DNA from: Pseudomonas monteilii NBRC 103158 = DSM 14164
Lineage (GTDB): Bacteria; Pseudomonadota; Gammaproteobacteria; Pseudomonadales; Pseudomonadaceae
Assembly (NCBI RefSeq): GCF_000730605.1
Contig: NZ_BBIS01000029.1
Location: 1 to 64,000 of the forward strand
Length of the DNA: 64,000 nucleotides
Direction of reading: 5' to 3'
Shown here in pieces: positions 42,187 through 51,540 of the stretch; the first letter of the stretch is position 1, and every line of letters begins with the position of its first letter. Below the pieces are notes generated by a model that was not told the DNA's origin, did no database searches, and saw only the letters and a list, made by a program, of their open reading frames with translations. The position numbers were made by a program, and so were the translations under genes.

Positions 42187-43284
42187 ATGAACAAAAGGAC
42201 GTTACTGGCCTGTGCCGGCGTTGTGGCAGGTGTGCTGGCGGGCGCCTATGCGCTGGTGGGCAACAGCTCGATGCAACCCTCTGCTGCCGCATGGCCGGCA
42301 ACCAAGGTGGCGCTGGCCACGGCCGAGCAGGTGCAGGTGGCGCGGCAGAACTTTGCCTCGGGGGAGCTGGAGGCGGTCAACCAGGTGCAGGTGGCGGCCG
42401 AGGTGGCGGGGCGCATTACCCGTATCGCGTTCGAGTCTGGGCAGACCGTCACCGCCGGGCAGGTACTGGTGCAGCTCAATGACGGCCCGGAGCAGGCCCA
42501 GCGCCAGCAGTTGCGGGCCAAACTGCGTAACGCCGAAGTGGTGTTGCAGCGCAGCCGCAAACTGTTAGCTATGCGTGCTGTATCGCAAGAACTGTTCGAT
42601 AACGCCGCCACTGCCGTGGAAGTGGCCAGTGGCGAGTTGCAGCACGTCGAGGCGTTGATCGCGCAGAAGGCCATCCGTGCACCGTTCGCCGGCAAGCTGG
42701 GTATTCGCCGTGTACATCAGGGCCAATACCTGGGCGCTGGCGAGACTATCGTCAGCCTGGCAGATACCCGCCAGTTGCACGTCAACTTCTCCTTGGGCGA
42801 GCAGGCTGCGCCCGACGTGCAGGTGGGGCAGGTGCTGGTACTGGATGTGGATGCCGTGCGCGGCCGAGGCTTAAAGGCCCAGGTAGTGGCGGTCGACCCG
42901 GTTGTCAGCAAGGCGCGCCTGGTGCAGGTGCAGGCCGCCTTGGTGAACCCGGACGGGCAGTTGCAGCCGGGCATGTACGCCAGCGTACGCCTGGACGCGG
43001 CACAGCCGTCGACGGTGCTGGCCGTACCAGAAACCGCAATTACCTACACCGCCTATGGGCAGACGGTGTTCGTCGCCACCCGGGACGCGGAGCATGGCAC
43101 CCGTGTGAAACGGGTGCAGGTCACCACCGGTGAGCGCTGGCAGGGGCGGGTGGAAGTGACCTCTGGCCTTGCGCCGGGTGATCAGGTGGTGGTCTCTGGC
43201 CAGCTGAAACTGAACGATGGCATGTCTGTCGAGCCGGTGACCCAGGACAGCCTGCAGGCCAGCCAGGGAGGGCGGCAATCGTGA
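42187..43284 (+). CDS. RND efflux periplasmic adaptor subunit
   Basis: The 365-residue membrane-fusion protein has an N-terminal hydrophobic segment (LLACAGVVAGVLAGAYALV), a split lipoyl domain (VAAEVAGRITRIAFESGQTV and IRAPFAGKLGIRRVHQGQYL) around a short helical hairpin, and a beta-barrel domain. This is the MexH/VexC-like type. GGAG lies before the ATG. Its stop overlaps the GTG start of the pump gene (GTGA). It is the first gene behind the SoxR promoter, so induction by redox-cycling agents is expected. Confidence 0.93.
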   Translation: MNKRTLLACAGVVAGVLAGAYALVGNSSMQPSAAAWPATKVALATAEQVQVARQNFASGELEAVNQVQVAAEVAGRITRIAFESGQTVTAGQVLVQLNDGPEQAQRQQLRAKLRNAEVVLQRSRKLLAMRAVSQELFDNAATAVEVASGELQHVEALIAQKAIRAPFAGKLGIRRVHQGQYLGAGETIVSLADTRQLHVNFSLGEQAAPDVQVGQVLVLDVDAVRGRGLKAQVVAVDPVVSKARLVQVQAALVNPDGQLQPGMYASVRLDAAQPSTVLAVPETAITYTAYGQTVFVATRDAEHGTRVKRVQVTTGERWQGRVEVTSGLAPGDQVVVSGQLKLNDGMSVEPVTQDSLQASQGGRQS

Positions 43285-46200
43285 AGTTCACTGACGTCTT
43301 CGTGCGCCGCCCGGTGTTGGCGCTGGTGGTCAGCAGCCTGATCATCCTGCTGGGGCTGTTTGCCATGGGCAAACTGCCGATCCGCCAGTACCCGTTGCTG
43401 GAAAGCTCGACCATCACTATCAGCACCGAGTACCCCGGGGCCTCTGCCGAGCTGATGCAAGGCTTCGTGACCCAACCGATTACCCAGGCGGTGTCATCGG
43501 TGGAGGGCATCGACTACCTGTCCTCGTCATCGCAGCAGGGGCGCAGCCTGATTACCCTGCGCATGGTGCTGAACCGCGACTCGACCCAGGCACTGGCCGA
43601 GACCATGGCGAAGGTCAACCAGGTGCGCTATCGCCTGCCGGAAAAAGCCTACGACCCGGTGGTGGAGCTGTCGGCAGGTGACTCTACTGCCGTGGCCTAC
43701 GTAGGCTTTGCCAGTGATACCTTGTCGATACCCGAGCTGAGCGATTACCTGTCGCGGGTGGTGGAACCGCAGTTCTCCGGCATCGACGGCGTGGCCAAGG
43801 TGCAGTCGTTCGGCGGGCAACGCCTGGCGATGCGCCTGTGGCTGAACAGCGAGCGAATGGCCGGGCGCGGGGTGACGGCAGCCGATGTGGCGCAGGCAGT
43901 GCGTGCCAACAACTACCAGGCGACGCCCGGCCAGGTGCGCGGCCAGTACGTGCTGGCCGATATCCAGGTGGACACCGACCTCACCCGGGTCGAGGACTTT
44001 CGCGAACTGATCATCCGTAACGCGGGCACCGACCTGGTACGCCTGCGCGATGTCGGCACCGTCGAGCTGAGTGCGGCGGCAACCCAGACCAGTGCCACCA
44101 TGGATGGCAAACCGGCCGTGCACCTGGGCTTGTTCCCCACGCCAACCGGCAACCCGCTGGTGATTGTCGAGGGCATTCGCCAGCTGCTGCCGCAGATTCA
44201 GCAGACCCTGCCACCGGGCGTGCATGTGGCGTTGGCCTACGAGACCGCACGCTTCATCGACGCCTCGATCCACGAGGTGCTGCGTACCCTGATAGAAGCG
44301 ATGCTGATCGTGGTGCTGGTGATCTGGCTGTGCCTGGGTTCGCTGCGCAGTGTGTTGATTGCGGTGGTGGCCATCCCGTTGTCGATGCTCGGGGCTGCGG
44401 GCCTGATGCTGTTGTTCGGTTTCAGCCTCAACTTGCTGACCTTGCTGGCGATGGTATTGGCCATCGGCCTGGTGGTGGACGATGCCATCGTGGTGGTGGA
44501 GAACGTGCACCGCCATATCGAGGAGGGCAAGTCGCCGGTCGCCGCAGCCTTGGCCGGGGCACGGGAAATTGCCGGGCCGGTGATTGCCATGACCCTCACG
44601 CTGGCGGCGGTGTATGCACCAATCGGGCTGATGGGCGGGCTGACCGGCACGCTGTTCCGCGAGTTCGCCTTGACCCTGGCGGGGGCGGTGATCGTGTCTG
44701 GCGTGGTGGCGCTTACCTTGTCGCCGGTGATGAGCTCGCTGCTGCTGCAACCCGGTCAGCAGCACGGCGCAATGGCCAACCTGGCGGACCGGTTGTTCGG
44801 GGCGCTGACCGGGGCTTATGGGAGGGTGCTGGCTTACACCCTGTCTCATCGCTGGATCAGTGGCGGCGTGGCACTGCTGGTGTGCCTGAGCCTGCCCTGG
44901 CTGTACCTGCTGCCACAGCGCGAACTGGCACCCCCCGAGGACCAGGCGGCGGTGCTCACGGCTATCAAATCGCCGCAGCATGCCAGCCTGGACTATGCGG
45001 AACGCTTTGCGCTGAAGCTCGACCAGGTGATGAAGTCCATTGCTGAAACCACCGACACCTGGATCATCAACGGCACCGACGGCCCGGCCGCCAGTTTCGG
45101 CGGCATCAACCTCAGTGCCTGGCAGGCTCGCGAGCGCTCTGCTGCGCAGGTGCAGGCGCAGCTTCAACAGGCGGTAGCGGACATCGAAGGCAGCAGCATT
45201 TTCGCCTTCCAGGTGGCCTCGCTACCGGGTTCCAGCGGAGGCTTGCCGGTGCAGATGGTGCTGCGCAGTGCCCATGACTACCCCGAGCTGTACCAGACCA
45301 TGGAAGCCCTCAAGCAGCGTGCCCGCGACAGTGGTTTGTTCGCCGTGGTGGACAGTGACCTGGACTACAACAACCCGGTGGTGAAGGTGCGCATCGACCG
45401 GGCCAAGGCAGCCAGCCTGGGCATCAGCATGCAGGCCATCGGCGAGTCGCTGGGTGTGCTGGTGGGCGAGCAGTACCTCAACCGTTTCGCCCTGTTCGGA
45501 CGCTCCTACGACGTGATTCCGCAGAGCATTCAGGACCAGCGCCTGACGCCTGCAGCGTTGAACCGCCAATATGTGCGCGCCGAGGACGACAGCCTGGTGC
45601 CGCTGGCCACGGTGGTGCACCTGGATATCGAGGTTGCGCCTAATCGCTTGCTGCAATTCGATCAGCAAAATGCCAGCACCTTGCAGGCGATACCGGCGCC
45701 GGGTGTGTCGATGGGCAATGCCGTGGCATTTCTTGAGCAGCTGGCCAGTGAGTTGCCGCCTGGCTTCAGCCACGACTGGCAATCGGAATCACGGCAGTAC
45801 GTGCAGGAGGGCTTTGCCCTGATGTGGGCGTTTCTTGCCGCATTGGTGGTGATCTACCTGGTGCTGGCGGCGCAGTACGAAAGCCTGGTGGATCCGCTGA
45901 TCATTCTGGTGACCGTGCCGCTGTCGATCTGCGGTGCGCTGCTGCCGCTGGCGCTGGGCTGGGCCACGTTGAACATCTACACGCAGATCGGACTGGTGAC
46001 GTTGATTGGCCTGATCAGCAAGCACGGCATCCTGATGGTGGCGTTCGCCAACGAGATCCAGGTGCGCGACAACCTTGATCGGGCGGCGGCTATCGTCCGC
46101 GCTGCGCAGATACGTTTACGGCCTGTGCTGATGACCACGGCGGCGATGACCTTTGGCGTGCTGCCGTTGCTGTTCGCCAGTGGTGCCGGGGCCAACAGCC

Positions 46201-46364
46201 GCTTCGGGCTGGGGGTGGTGATTGTGTGCGGGATGCTGGTGGGCACCTTGTTCACGTTGTTCGTGCTGCCGACGGTGTATGGGTGGCTGGCGCGGGATCA
46301 TCGGGTGGTGTCGGTGCGCAGCAAGCAATTGATCGAGGCCGAGCAGCAATTGCGGCCCCTCTAG
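43281..46364 (+). CDS. RND efflux transporter permease subunit
   Basis: The 1027-residue protein is a full HAE1-type RND pump with twelve helices and two large periplasmic loops. The proton-relay aspartates are in helix 4 (LAIGLVVDDAIVVVENVHRH), and helices 10-11 contain GLVTLIGLISKHGILMVAFA. It starts with GTG, coupled to the adaptor stop. No outer-membrane factor gene follows, so it must borrow one, such as TolC or OprM, from elsewhere. Related two-gene SoxR-linked pumps act on toxic dyes or phenazine-like compounds; the actual substrates here are unknown. Confidence 0.95.
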   Translation: MKFTDVFVRRPVLALVVSSLIILLGLFAMGKLPIRQYPLLESSTITISTEYPGASAELMQGFVTQPITQAVSSVEGIDYLSSSSQQGRSLITLRMVLNRDSTQALAETMAKVNQVRYRLPEKAYDPVVELSAGDSTAVAYVGFASDTLSIPELSDYLSRVVEPQFSGIDGVAKVQSFGGQRLAMRLWLNSERMAGRGVTAADVAQAVRANNYQATPGQVRGQYVLADIQVDTDLTRVEDFRELIIRNAGTDLVRLRDVGTVELSAAATQTSATMDGKPAVHLGLFPTPTGNPLVIVEGIRQLLPQIQQTLPPGVHVALAYETARFIDASIHEVLRTLIEAMLIVVLVIWLCLGSLRSVLIAVVAIPLSMLGAAGLMLLFGFSLNLLTLLAMVLAIGLVVDDAIVVVENVHRHIEEGKSPVAAALAGAREIAGPVIAMTLTLAAVYAPIGLMGGLTGTLFREFALTLAGAVIVSGVVALTLSPVMSSLLLQPGQQHGAMANLADRLFGALTGAYGRVLAYTLSHRWISGGVALLVCLSLPWLYLLPQRELAPPEDQAAVLTAIKSPQHASLDYAERFALKLDQVMKSIAETTDTWIINGTDGPAASFGGINLSAWQARERSAAQVQAQLQQAVADIEGSSIFAFQVASLPGSSGGLPVQMVLRSAHDYPELYQTMEALKQRARDSGLFAVVDSDLDYNNPVVKVRIDRAKAASLGISMQAIGESLGVLVGEQYLNRFALFGRSYDVIPQSIQDQRLTPAALNRQYVRAEDDSLVPLATVVHLDIEVAPNRLLQFDQQNASTLQAIPAPGVSMGNAVAFLEQLASELPPGFSHDWQSESRQYVQEGFALMWAFLAALVVIYLVLAAQYESLVDPLIILVTVPLSICGALLPLALGWATLNIYTQIGLVTLIGLISKHGILMVAFANEIQVRDNLDRAAAIVRAAQIRLRPVLMTTAAMTFGVLPLLFASGAGANSRFGLGVVIVCGMLVGTLFTLFVLPTVYGWLARDHRVVSVRSKQLIEAEQQLRPL

Positions 46365-46386
46365 GAGCGGCCTTGCGTGCCTGGGA

Positions 46387-47124
46387 TCAGACAGGCGAGC
46401 GATCCCGGCGCATCTGGGTGACCAGGGTAAAGCGGTCATCCGGATGCACCGTCTCTGAAACCGCCATCAAATCGCCGTTTTCCTCGCGATAATGGCGAAT
46501 GATCTTCAGCCCCGGTGAGCCCGCCTCGGCTTTCAGCGCGCAGGCCATTTCTGCGCTCAGTAACACCGCCCGCACCTGCTGGTCGACCACCGCGATCGCC
46601 CGGCCATAGTGCTGTTCGATCAACCCGGCAATCAGCTGGTCGGGGTGCTCGCGGGCGAGTTCGATGACCTGGGCATAGTCGCGCTGCGCATACACGTCGG
46701 TCCAGCACAGCGGTGCGGCACTGTGCAGGCGGTCGATGCGGATGCTGGACACGCAGAAGTAATGCTCCCCCGGTACCAACCCTAACCGTGTCGCCTCGCT
46801 CAGGTCGGCGACGAAGTGCCTCACATCCTGGATTTCCCGCTGCTGGGTTTCGGCCAGGTGTGCAAGGTCGGCCACGCTGGCCAGCGACTGTGAATAGCCA
46901 CCGAGCGGGCTGCTGGCCTCCACCCGGGTGCCCACGCGTTTGCGCCGCGAAACCAGCCCTTGTCCGAGCAGTTGGTCGATGGCCGCACGCACCGTGTGCC
47001 GGCTTACGCCGTACAGGTCGCACAGCTCGAACTCGGTCGGCAGCAGGCTGCCCACCGGATAGCGGCCGCTGGCGATGCCTTGCATCAAGTCCTTTGCCAC
47101 GATGGCGTAGCGCGTCGGGTTCAT
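46387..47124 (-). CDS. GntR family transcriptional regulator (HutC/UTRA type)
   Basis: The 245-residue protein has a winged helix at residues 1-70 (MQGIASGRYPVGSLLPTEFE, then LYGVSRHTVRAAIDQL) and a UTRA ligand domain (about 90-240). I chose the ATG at 47124 (MNPTRYAIVAKDL); the frame is open 18 codons further up. Next to its start lies a broken transporter remnant, so its original target operon may be gone. The effector is unknown. Confidence 0.9.
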   Translation of the reverse strand: MNPTRYAIVAKDLMQGIASGRYPVGSLLPTEFELCDLYGVSRHTVRAAIDQLLGQGLVSRRKRVGTRVEASSPLGGYSQSLASVADLAHLAETQQREIQDVRHFVADLSEATRLGLVPGEHYFCVSSIRIDRLHSAAPLCWTDVYAQRDYAQVIELAREHPDQLIAGLIEQHYGRAIAVVDQQVRAVLLSAEMACALKAEAGSPGLKIIRHYREENGDLMAVSETVHPDDRFTLVTQMRRDRSPV

Positions 47125-47174
47125 ACGGTTGGTCTGTCGGGCACAGTGTGTGGAGGCACAGTGTACCAGCCCCC

Positions 47175-47363
47175 TCACGCGGCCCGCTGGGCGCGCAGCA
47201 TGGAGAACACCGCCGAAGCTGAGCCGGGCTCGCGCTTGTCCAGCCCGGCCACCGCCAGCACCGACAACGCCACCATGATGAACGGCTGGCCAATGCCACG
47301 CACCACCGTGGACGGGATGATCACGTTGTCGGCACTGTCGGCGCTCAGGCTCGCCCCCAGCGG
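47175..47363 (-). pseudogene. C-terminal remnant of a DHA2-type (EmrB/QacA) MFS transporter
   Basis: On the minus strand a 62-codon frame ends at the TGA at 47175-47177. It contains VIIPSTVVRGIGQPFIMVAL, then SVLAVAGL and GSASAVFSMLRAQRA. The R-G-x-G-x-x-x-x-x-P/V and GSAS-x-x-x-N/S-x-x-R pattern is the hallmark of helices 10-11 of DHA2 drug exporters. A TAA closes the frame four codons upstream, and the normal C-terminal GGSxG sequence is missing. The gene is thus lost on both sides. No start site is present. Confidence 0.7.
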
Positions 47364-47379
47364 GTAAAGGGAGGATTAG

Positions 47380-47475
47380 TGAGTCTAGATCGCGTGTTTG
47401 GCATTAATTAAGAAACATAATTCTGGGTGTTCAGGGCTTTTCTTGTTTTTCTTATTGTTCGACGTAATTGATACG
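47380..47475. other. AT-rich intergenic patch in a decayed region
   Basis: About 95 bases are markedly richer in A and T than everything around (for example GGCATTAATTAAGAAACATA and CTTTTCTTGTTTTTCTTATT). It lies between the transporter remnant and the acetyltransferase remnant and contains no gene. It may be an old promoter region or the edge of a deletion. Confidence 0.6.
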
Positions 47476-47543
47476 GCGCTCGATTTCGAAGGCGCTGCAT
47501 ATCTTACGGCAAGCACCTGGTGACCCATTGCCATGCGTGCGTC

Positions 47544-47824
47544 TCAATCACTCCCTATGGGCAAGCTCATGCGCAGCAACGGAAATGGCCGGCCTTCGCC
47601 ATCCAGGGGGGACGGCCTGTCTGGATGAAACCGTAATGCTGGTAGAAGCCCACAGCCTGCGGGTATTGCTCGTTGACGTCGACACTCATTGAATGGCGCG
47701 ATTGGCGGCCGAAGTCCAGCAGCGCGCGGCCAATGCTTTGCCCATGAAGCGTCGCGCGAACGGCGCGCAGCCAGATGTCGAGCAGCTGCGGGTAGTCGGT
47801 CGCGATGCCTTGGCGAATGATCAT
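47544..47824 (-). pseudogene. GNAT acetyltransferase with internal deletion and frameshift
   Basis: The frame starts with MIIRQGIATDYPQLLDIWLR then AVRAT, the usual beginning of a YjaB-like acetyltransferase. It jumps directly to GQSIGRALLDF, the acetyl-CoA-binding motif, so about 60 middle residues are missing near 47750. After YQHYGFIQTGR the reading frame is shifted at a run of six C; in the next frame the expected ending LDGEGRPFPLLRMSLPIG is present and stops at 47544. Both lesions make an inactive gene. Confidence 0.75.
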
Positions 47825-48124
47825 GAGGTCATCCTGAATGTATTGATGGCGGGTGGGCACGCCGGGGATTGGCGGCCATGCAAGGGTCGGCATCATGAAT
47901 GACTGCTTCGCGAATCAACGCCTGGGCGGTGCACGGCAGGGGAAGCCGGAAGGGAAGAGTGGAAAGGGTACCCGGATTGGGTTGTCTGGGGCAACGCAGC
48001 CTGATTCGGGCTTTGGAAAGTAGGTTGCCAGCACTGGCGATACAAGTCTGCACCTTTGACTGGGTCAGGATTACTGTCAATGCTGCAATTGACCCGCAAA
48101 ACAAGCATGGCCCCGGGAGCGCCA
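47825..48124. other. non-coding gap between acetyltransferase and LysR remnants
   Basis: Open frames here have no ribosome-binding sites or recognisable protein families. The stretch presumably contains the old promoter of the LysR gene. I see nothing else in it. Confidence 0.5.
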
Positions 48125-48668
48125 ATGAACCGAAACGAACTGCGCAAAGCCGATATCAACCTGATGGTGGTGTTCGAAGCCCTGATGCAGGAGCGCAACC
48201 TCACCCGTGCGGCAGAAAAACTGTTCATCGCCCAGCCCACGGTCAGCGCCGCGCTGGCCAGGTTACGGGCGATGTTCAACGACCCGTTGCTGATCCGTGT
48301 GGGCAACCGCATGGAACCGTCGGTCAGGGCCGAAGAGGTGATCAAGTACCTCACCCCGGCGCTGGATGCGATGTCCATCGCCCTCAGCCTGTCCCATGAC
48401 TTTGACCCGGCGACCAGCAACATGACGTTCCGAATCGGTTTGTCCGATGACGTGGAGTCGGGCTTGCTGCCGCCACTGCTGCGGGCCCTGCGGGTGGAGG
48501 CGCCGAACGTGGTGGTGGTTGTGCAGCATGTGGATTACTGGCGCATACCGGATTTGCTGGCAGCAGGCGATGTGACGGTTGGCATCAGCCAGACCAGAGG
48601 GCTGCCAGCCAATGCCAAGCGCAAGGTGCTGCGCACCCTGCAGGGCAGGGTGGTGCGGGCCGACAAGT
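48125..48668 (+). pseudogene. 3'-truncated LysR-type regulator
   Basis: From the ATG at 48125 the frame encodes MNRNELRKADINLMVVFEAL, a complete winged helix (NLTRAAEKLFIAQPTVSAAL) and the first half of the effector domain to about residue 181 (RTLQGRVVRAD). After this the sequence no longer resembles LysR and runs on as a Ser/Pro/Arg-rich tail to 48937. A full LysR would need another 110-120 residues. The break point is near 48668. Such a protein could still bind DNA but would lack ligand response. Confidence 0.75.
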
Positions 48669-48945
48669 CAGCCTGCAAAGATCCTGCTGTTTCGCCACCC
48701 TCAGGCCCGCGGCGGCTCCACCACCTGCAGGCCATCCCCCGGCTGCACCAGGCAGCTGGGCAGTACACCGATCAGGTTTGTATCGCCGGTGGCTCAGGGC
48801 GCTCACAAAACTCACGCCAGACGTATAGCGTCAACTCGGCGCCGTCAGTTTGCGGTTGCACGCTATCGGTCCAGCCGAATGCCTGCAGCGCCCGGTATCG
48901 CTCGTCCGCCCAGAACAGCGCTTCGACCCAAGGATAAACAGGGCC
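48669..48945 (-). other. unrecognised open stretches downstream of the TonB receptor
   Basis: On the minus strand, in the same frame as the receptor and directly after its TGA, 56 codons stay open to the stop at 48772-48774. The sequence includes ALFWADERYRALQAFGWTDS and ELTLYVWREF. A neighbouring frame then continues with NLIGVLPSCLVQPGDGLQVV up to a stop near 48705. Together they look like a C-terminal protein fragment with a frameshift. I do not recognise the family, and there is no ATG start. Confidence 0.35.
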
Positions 48946-51429
48946 TCAGAACGCCCCTTGCAACGTCACCATGAAGTTACGCGGTTCGCCATAGAAGTTG
49001 CCCCAGCCCGGCGCGCCGATAGTGGCGTAGTACTTTTTGTCGAACAGGTTGTTGCCGTTGAGGGCGACGGTCCAGTTCTGGTCAAGCCGGTACTGCACGC
49101 GGCCGTTCCACACGGTGTAGCCAGGCTGCTCGACGCGGGTCTTGCCGGTGGTACGGAAGTTCTCGCTCTGGCTGTTGAAACCGGTACCCAAGGTCCAGCG
49201 CTCCAAGGCGCCGCCCAGTTGGTAGTCACCCCACACCTTGAGCATGTGCCGCGGGATGAAGCTGGAGGTGAAGGTCAGCTCGGTGGGGTCGGTGTCCTCG
49301 ATGGTCTTCAGGTACTTGGTCTGGGTGTAGGTGTAGCCTGCCAACAGTTGCAGGCGCTCGATGGGCGAGCCGCTGATCTCGGCTTCGAAGCCCTGCGCAC
49401 GCACCTTGCCGCTGTCGGTGTAGCAATAGCCGTCGCCTGACGGACAGGTCTCGATGTAGTCGCTTTCTGCGCGGTGATTCTCGACGGTGCGGAACAGGTT
49501 GAACGAAGTATTCAGGGCACCCTCAAGCAGCTCGCCCTTGATGCCAATCTCGTAGTTGGCACCGGTCTTGGGCTGGAGTGACTGCCGCTCGGCGTCCACT
49601 TTGTCGCTTTGCGGCTGGAAGATGTCGGCGTAGCTGGCGTAGGCGGTCCACTGGTTGTTCAGGTCGTACAGCACGGCGGCGAACGGCGTGACCTGGCCGT
49701 TTTCTTCGCTGCGGTTATTCACCCAGTAATCATAGTACTGGGTATAGGAGTCGCTCTTGTTGCGGTACCAGCTGACCCGTGCCCCCAGCACCAGGGTCAG
49801 CGGCTCTGCCAGCTTCAAGCGCAGGTTGGCATAAGTGCCGTACTGGGTGGTGGTGGAATCGGTTGGCACGCTACCACCGCGGGTCGGGTTGACCAGGTAA
49901 TCGGACTTGGACGGGTGTGGGAAATGTGCAGACGGGTCGAATGGGTTCTGCTTGCCGTCCAGCAGCATCAGCGCGAAGTAGTCATGGGTTTTCTGCCGGC
50001 TGGCGTTGGCGCCGATGATCAGCTCGTGCTGCAGGCCGAACGCCTCGAATTTGCCATCGACATAGGTATCGAAGCCATAGTCGTCCTGGTCGTAGTCGAA
50101 ACGACCGGCTCGCACGCTCATGCTGCCGGTGCTGGCGCCGACCGGTACCGTGCCTTCGGAGTAGGCGTATTCGATGTTCTGGTTGTTGTGGGTGTAGATC
50201 GAGGCAAAGTTCAGCGTCCAGTCATCGTTGAAGTGGTGCTTGAGGTCGGCAAAGCCGGTAATGCGCTGGCTTTGCAGGTCGTTCCAGCTGACCCCCAGGC
50301 AGGTGGAACGCGACAGCTTCAGGTCACTGCCATCGGCGTAGCGTGGCACACCGGCATAGCACGGTGTGGCATCGACATCCTCATAGGCCAGGCCAAAGCC
50401 CAGCGTAGTGTCGGGGCTGACATCCCAGTCGATGGCGCCGTACAGAATCTGGTCCTGGCGCTTGGCAATGTCATAGAAGTACTGACGGTCCTGCAGCGCC
50501 GCCACGGCCCGGCCACGCACCGTGCCGGATTCGTTGAGCGGGCCGCCCACATCGACCTGGCCGCGGTAGTTGTCCCAGCTACCGGCAGACAGGGTGACGG
50601 TGGTAGCGGCTTTTTCCTGGCCGCGTTTGCGCACGAAGTTGACGCCACCGGCGGAGGAACCGGAGCCCTTCATCATGCCAGCCGCACCCTTGAGAATTTC
50701 GACGCGGTCATAGAAGGCCATGTCGCTGGAAAAGCTGTTGGCCTGCACGTAGTTGCCACCCACATCCAGCGGCACGCCGTCGTACTGGTACTGGCCGTCC
50801 AGGTTGAAACCGCGGGAATAGAAATACTTGCCGCCCATGGGCGAGTCGTACACGGTGATGCCCGGGGTCTTGTCCAGCACCTGTTCCAGGGTGTTGAGGT
50901 TCTGGTCGTCGAGCATCTTGCGGGTCATGACGGTGACCGACTGCGGGGTTTCCTTCAGCGTGTGCACACCCTTGCCGATGGTCACGGCGCGGGCGGTGTA
51001 AGACTGAGTGCCTTCGCTGGTCGCATCCAGCCGATTGGCATCGATGTTCAGTGGCCCCAACTCCATTGCCGAGCCGTTGTCTGACGGCACCAACACGTAA
51101 CCGCCATTGCCCTGGCGCTGTGCCTGAAAACCACTGTTGCCCAGTAGGCGCACCAACCCTTCTTCAATGCTGTAGCTGCCCTCCAGGCCTGCGCTGTTCA
51201 GGTTGCGGGTTTGTTCGGTGTCGAACGAAATGGTGACGCCCGCCTGCACGCCAAACTGGGTGATGGCGTTGCCCAGTGGGCCTGCTGCAACATGGTAGGC
51301 GGTCTGACTCTGGGCCATTGCCTGGGCAGGCATCAGCAGCAAGGCTGGCGCGCTGGCCAGGGACATGCCGAACAGCACCAGGCGCACGGCCTGGCTCAGC
51401 GTGGTAGGGGTGGGGTGCAGGTGAGGCAT
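48946..51429 (-). CDS. TonB-dependent siderophore receptor with STN signalling domain
   Basis: The 827-residue receptor has a signal peptide (to about residue 40, AMAQS), an STN domain (YHVAAGPLGNAITQFGVQAG, about 44-120), a plug domain (starting near 150, KETPQSVTVMTRKMLDDQN) and a 22-strand barrel that ends with the C-terminal Phe (NFMVTLQGAF). The STN domain talks to a FecR-type anti-sigma factor in the periplasm. The receptor resembles FpvA/FoxA-like ferric siderophore receptors; the siderophore is unknown. It follows the sigma/anti-sigma pair by 111 bases, where its sigma-dependent promoter should lie. Confidence 0.94.
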   Translation of the reverse strand: MPHLHPTPTTLSQAVRLVLFGMSLASAPALLLMPAQAMAQSQTAYHVAAGPLGNAITQFGVQAGVTISFDTEQTRNLNSAGLEGSYSIEEGLVRLLGNSGFQAQRQGNGGYVLVPSDNGSAMELGPLNIDANRLDATSEGTQSYTARAVTIGKGVHTLKETPQSVTVMTRKMLDDQNLNTLEQVLDKTPGITVYDSPMGGKYFYSRGFNLDGQYQYDGVPLDVGGNYVQANSFSSDMAFYDRVEILKGAAGMMKGSGSSAGGVNFVRKRGQEKAATTVTLSAGSWDNYRGQVDVGGPLNESGTVRGRAVAALQDRQYFYDIAKRQDQILYGAIDWDVSPDTTLGFGLAYEDVDATPCYAGVPRYADGSDLKLSRSTCLGVSWNDLQSQRITGFADLKHHFNDDWTLNFASIYTHNNQNIEYAYSEGTVPVGASTGSMSVRAGRFDYDQDDYGFDTYVDGKFEAFGLQHELIIGANASRQKTHDYFALMLLDGKQNPFDPSAHFPHPSKSDYLVNPTRGGSVPTDSTTTQYGTYANLRLKLAEPLTLVLGARVSWYRNKSDSYTQYYDYWVNNRSEENGQVTPFAAVLYDLNNQWTAYASYADIFQPQSDKVDAERQSLQPKTGANYEIGIKGELLEGALNTSFNLFRTVENHRAESDYIETCPSGDGYCYTDSGKVRAQGFEAEISGSPIERLQLLAGYTYTQTKYLKTIEDTDPTELTFTSSFIPRHMLKVWGDYQLGGALERWTLGTGFNSQSENFRTTGKTRVEQPGYTVWNGRVQYRLDQNWTVALNGNNLFDKKYYATIGAPGWGNFYGEPRNFMVTLQGAF

Positions 51430-51540
51430 TGGGTGATCCTTCCGAGTTATGGCAGAAAGTCGCTGTCGTCGCGGCTTGTGTCAGGGACGGACGAGAATCA
51501 AAATCAGCAAGATTTGAGCGAAAGTTTTTTCACCAGCCGT

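Noticed and set aside
48669..48937. C-terminal part of the LysR reading frame as real protein
   Set aside because: The Ser/Pro/Arg/Cys-rich sequence has no LysR effector-domain pattern, and the opposite strand reads more like protein.
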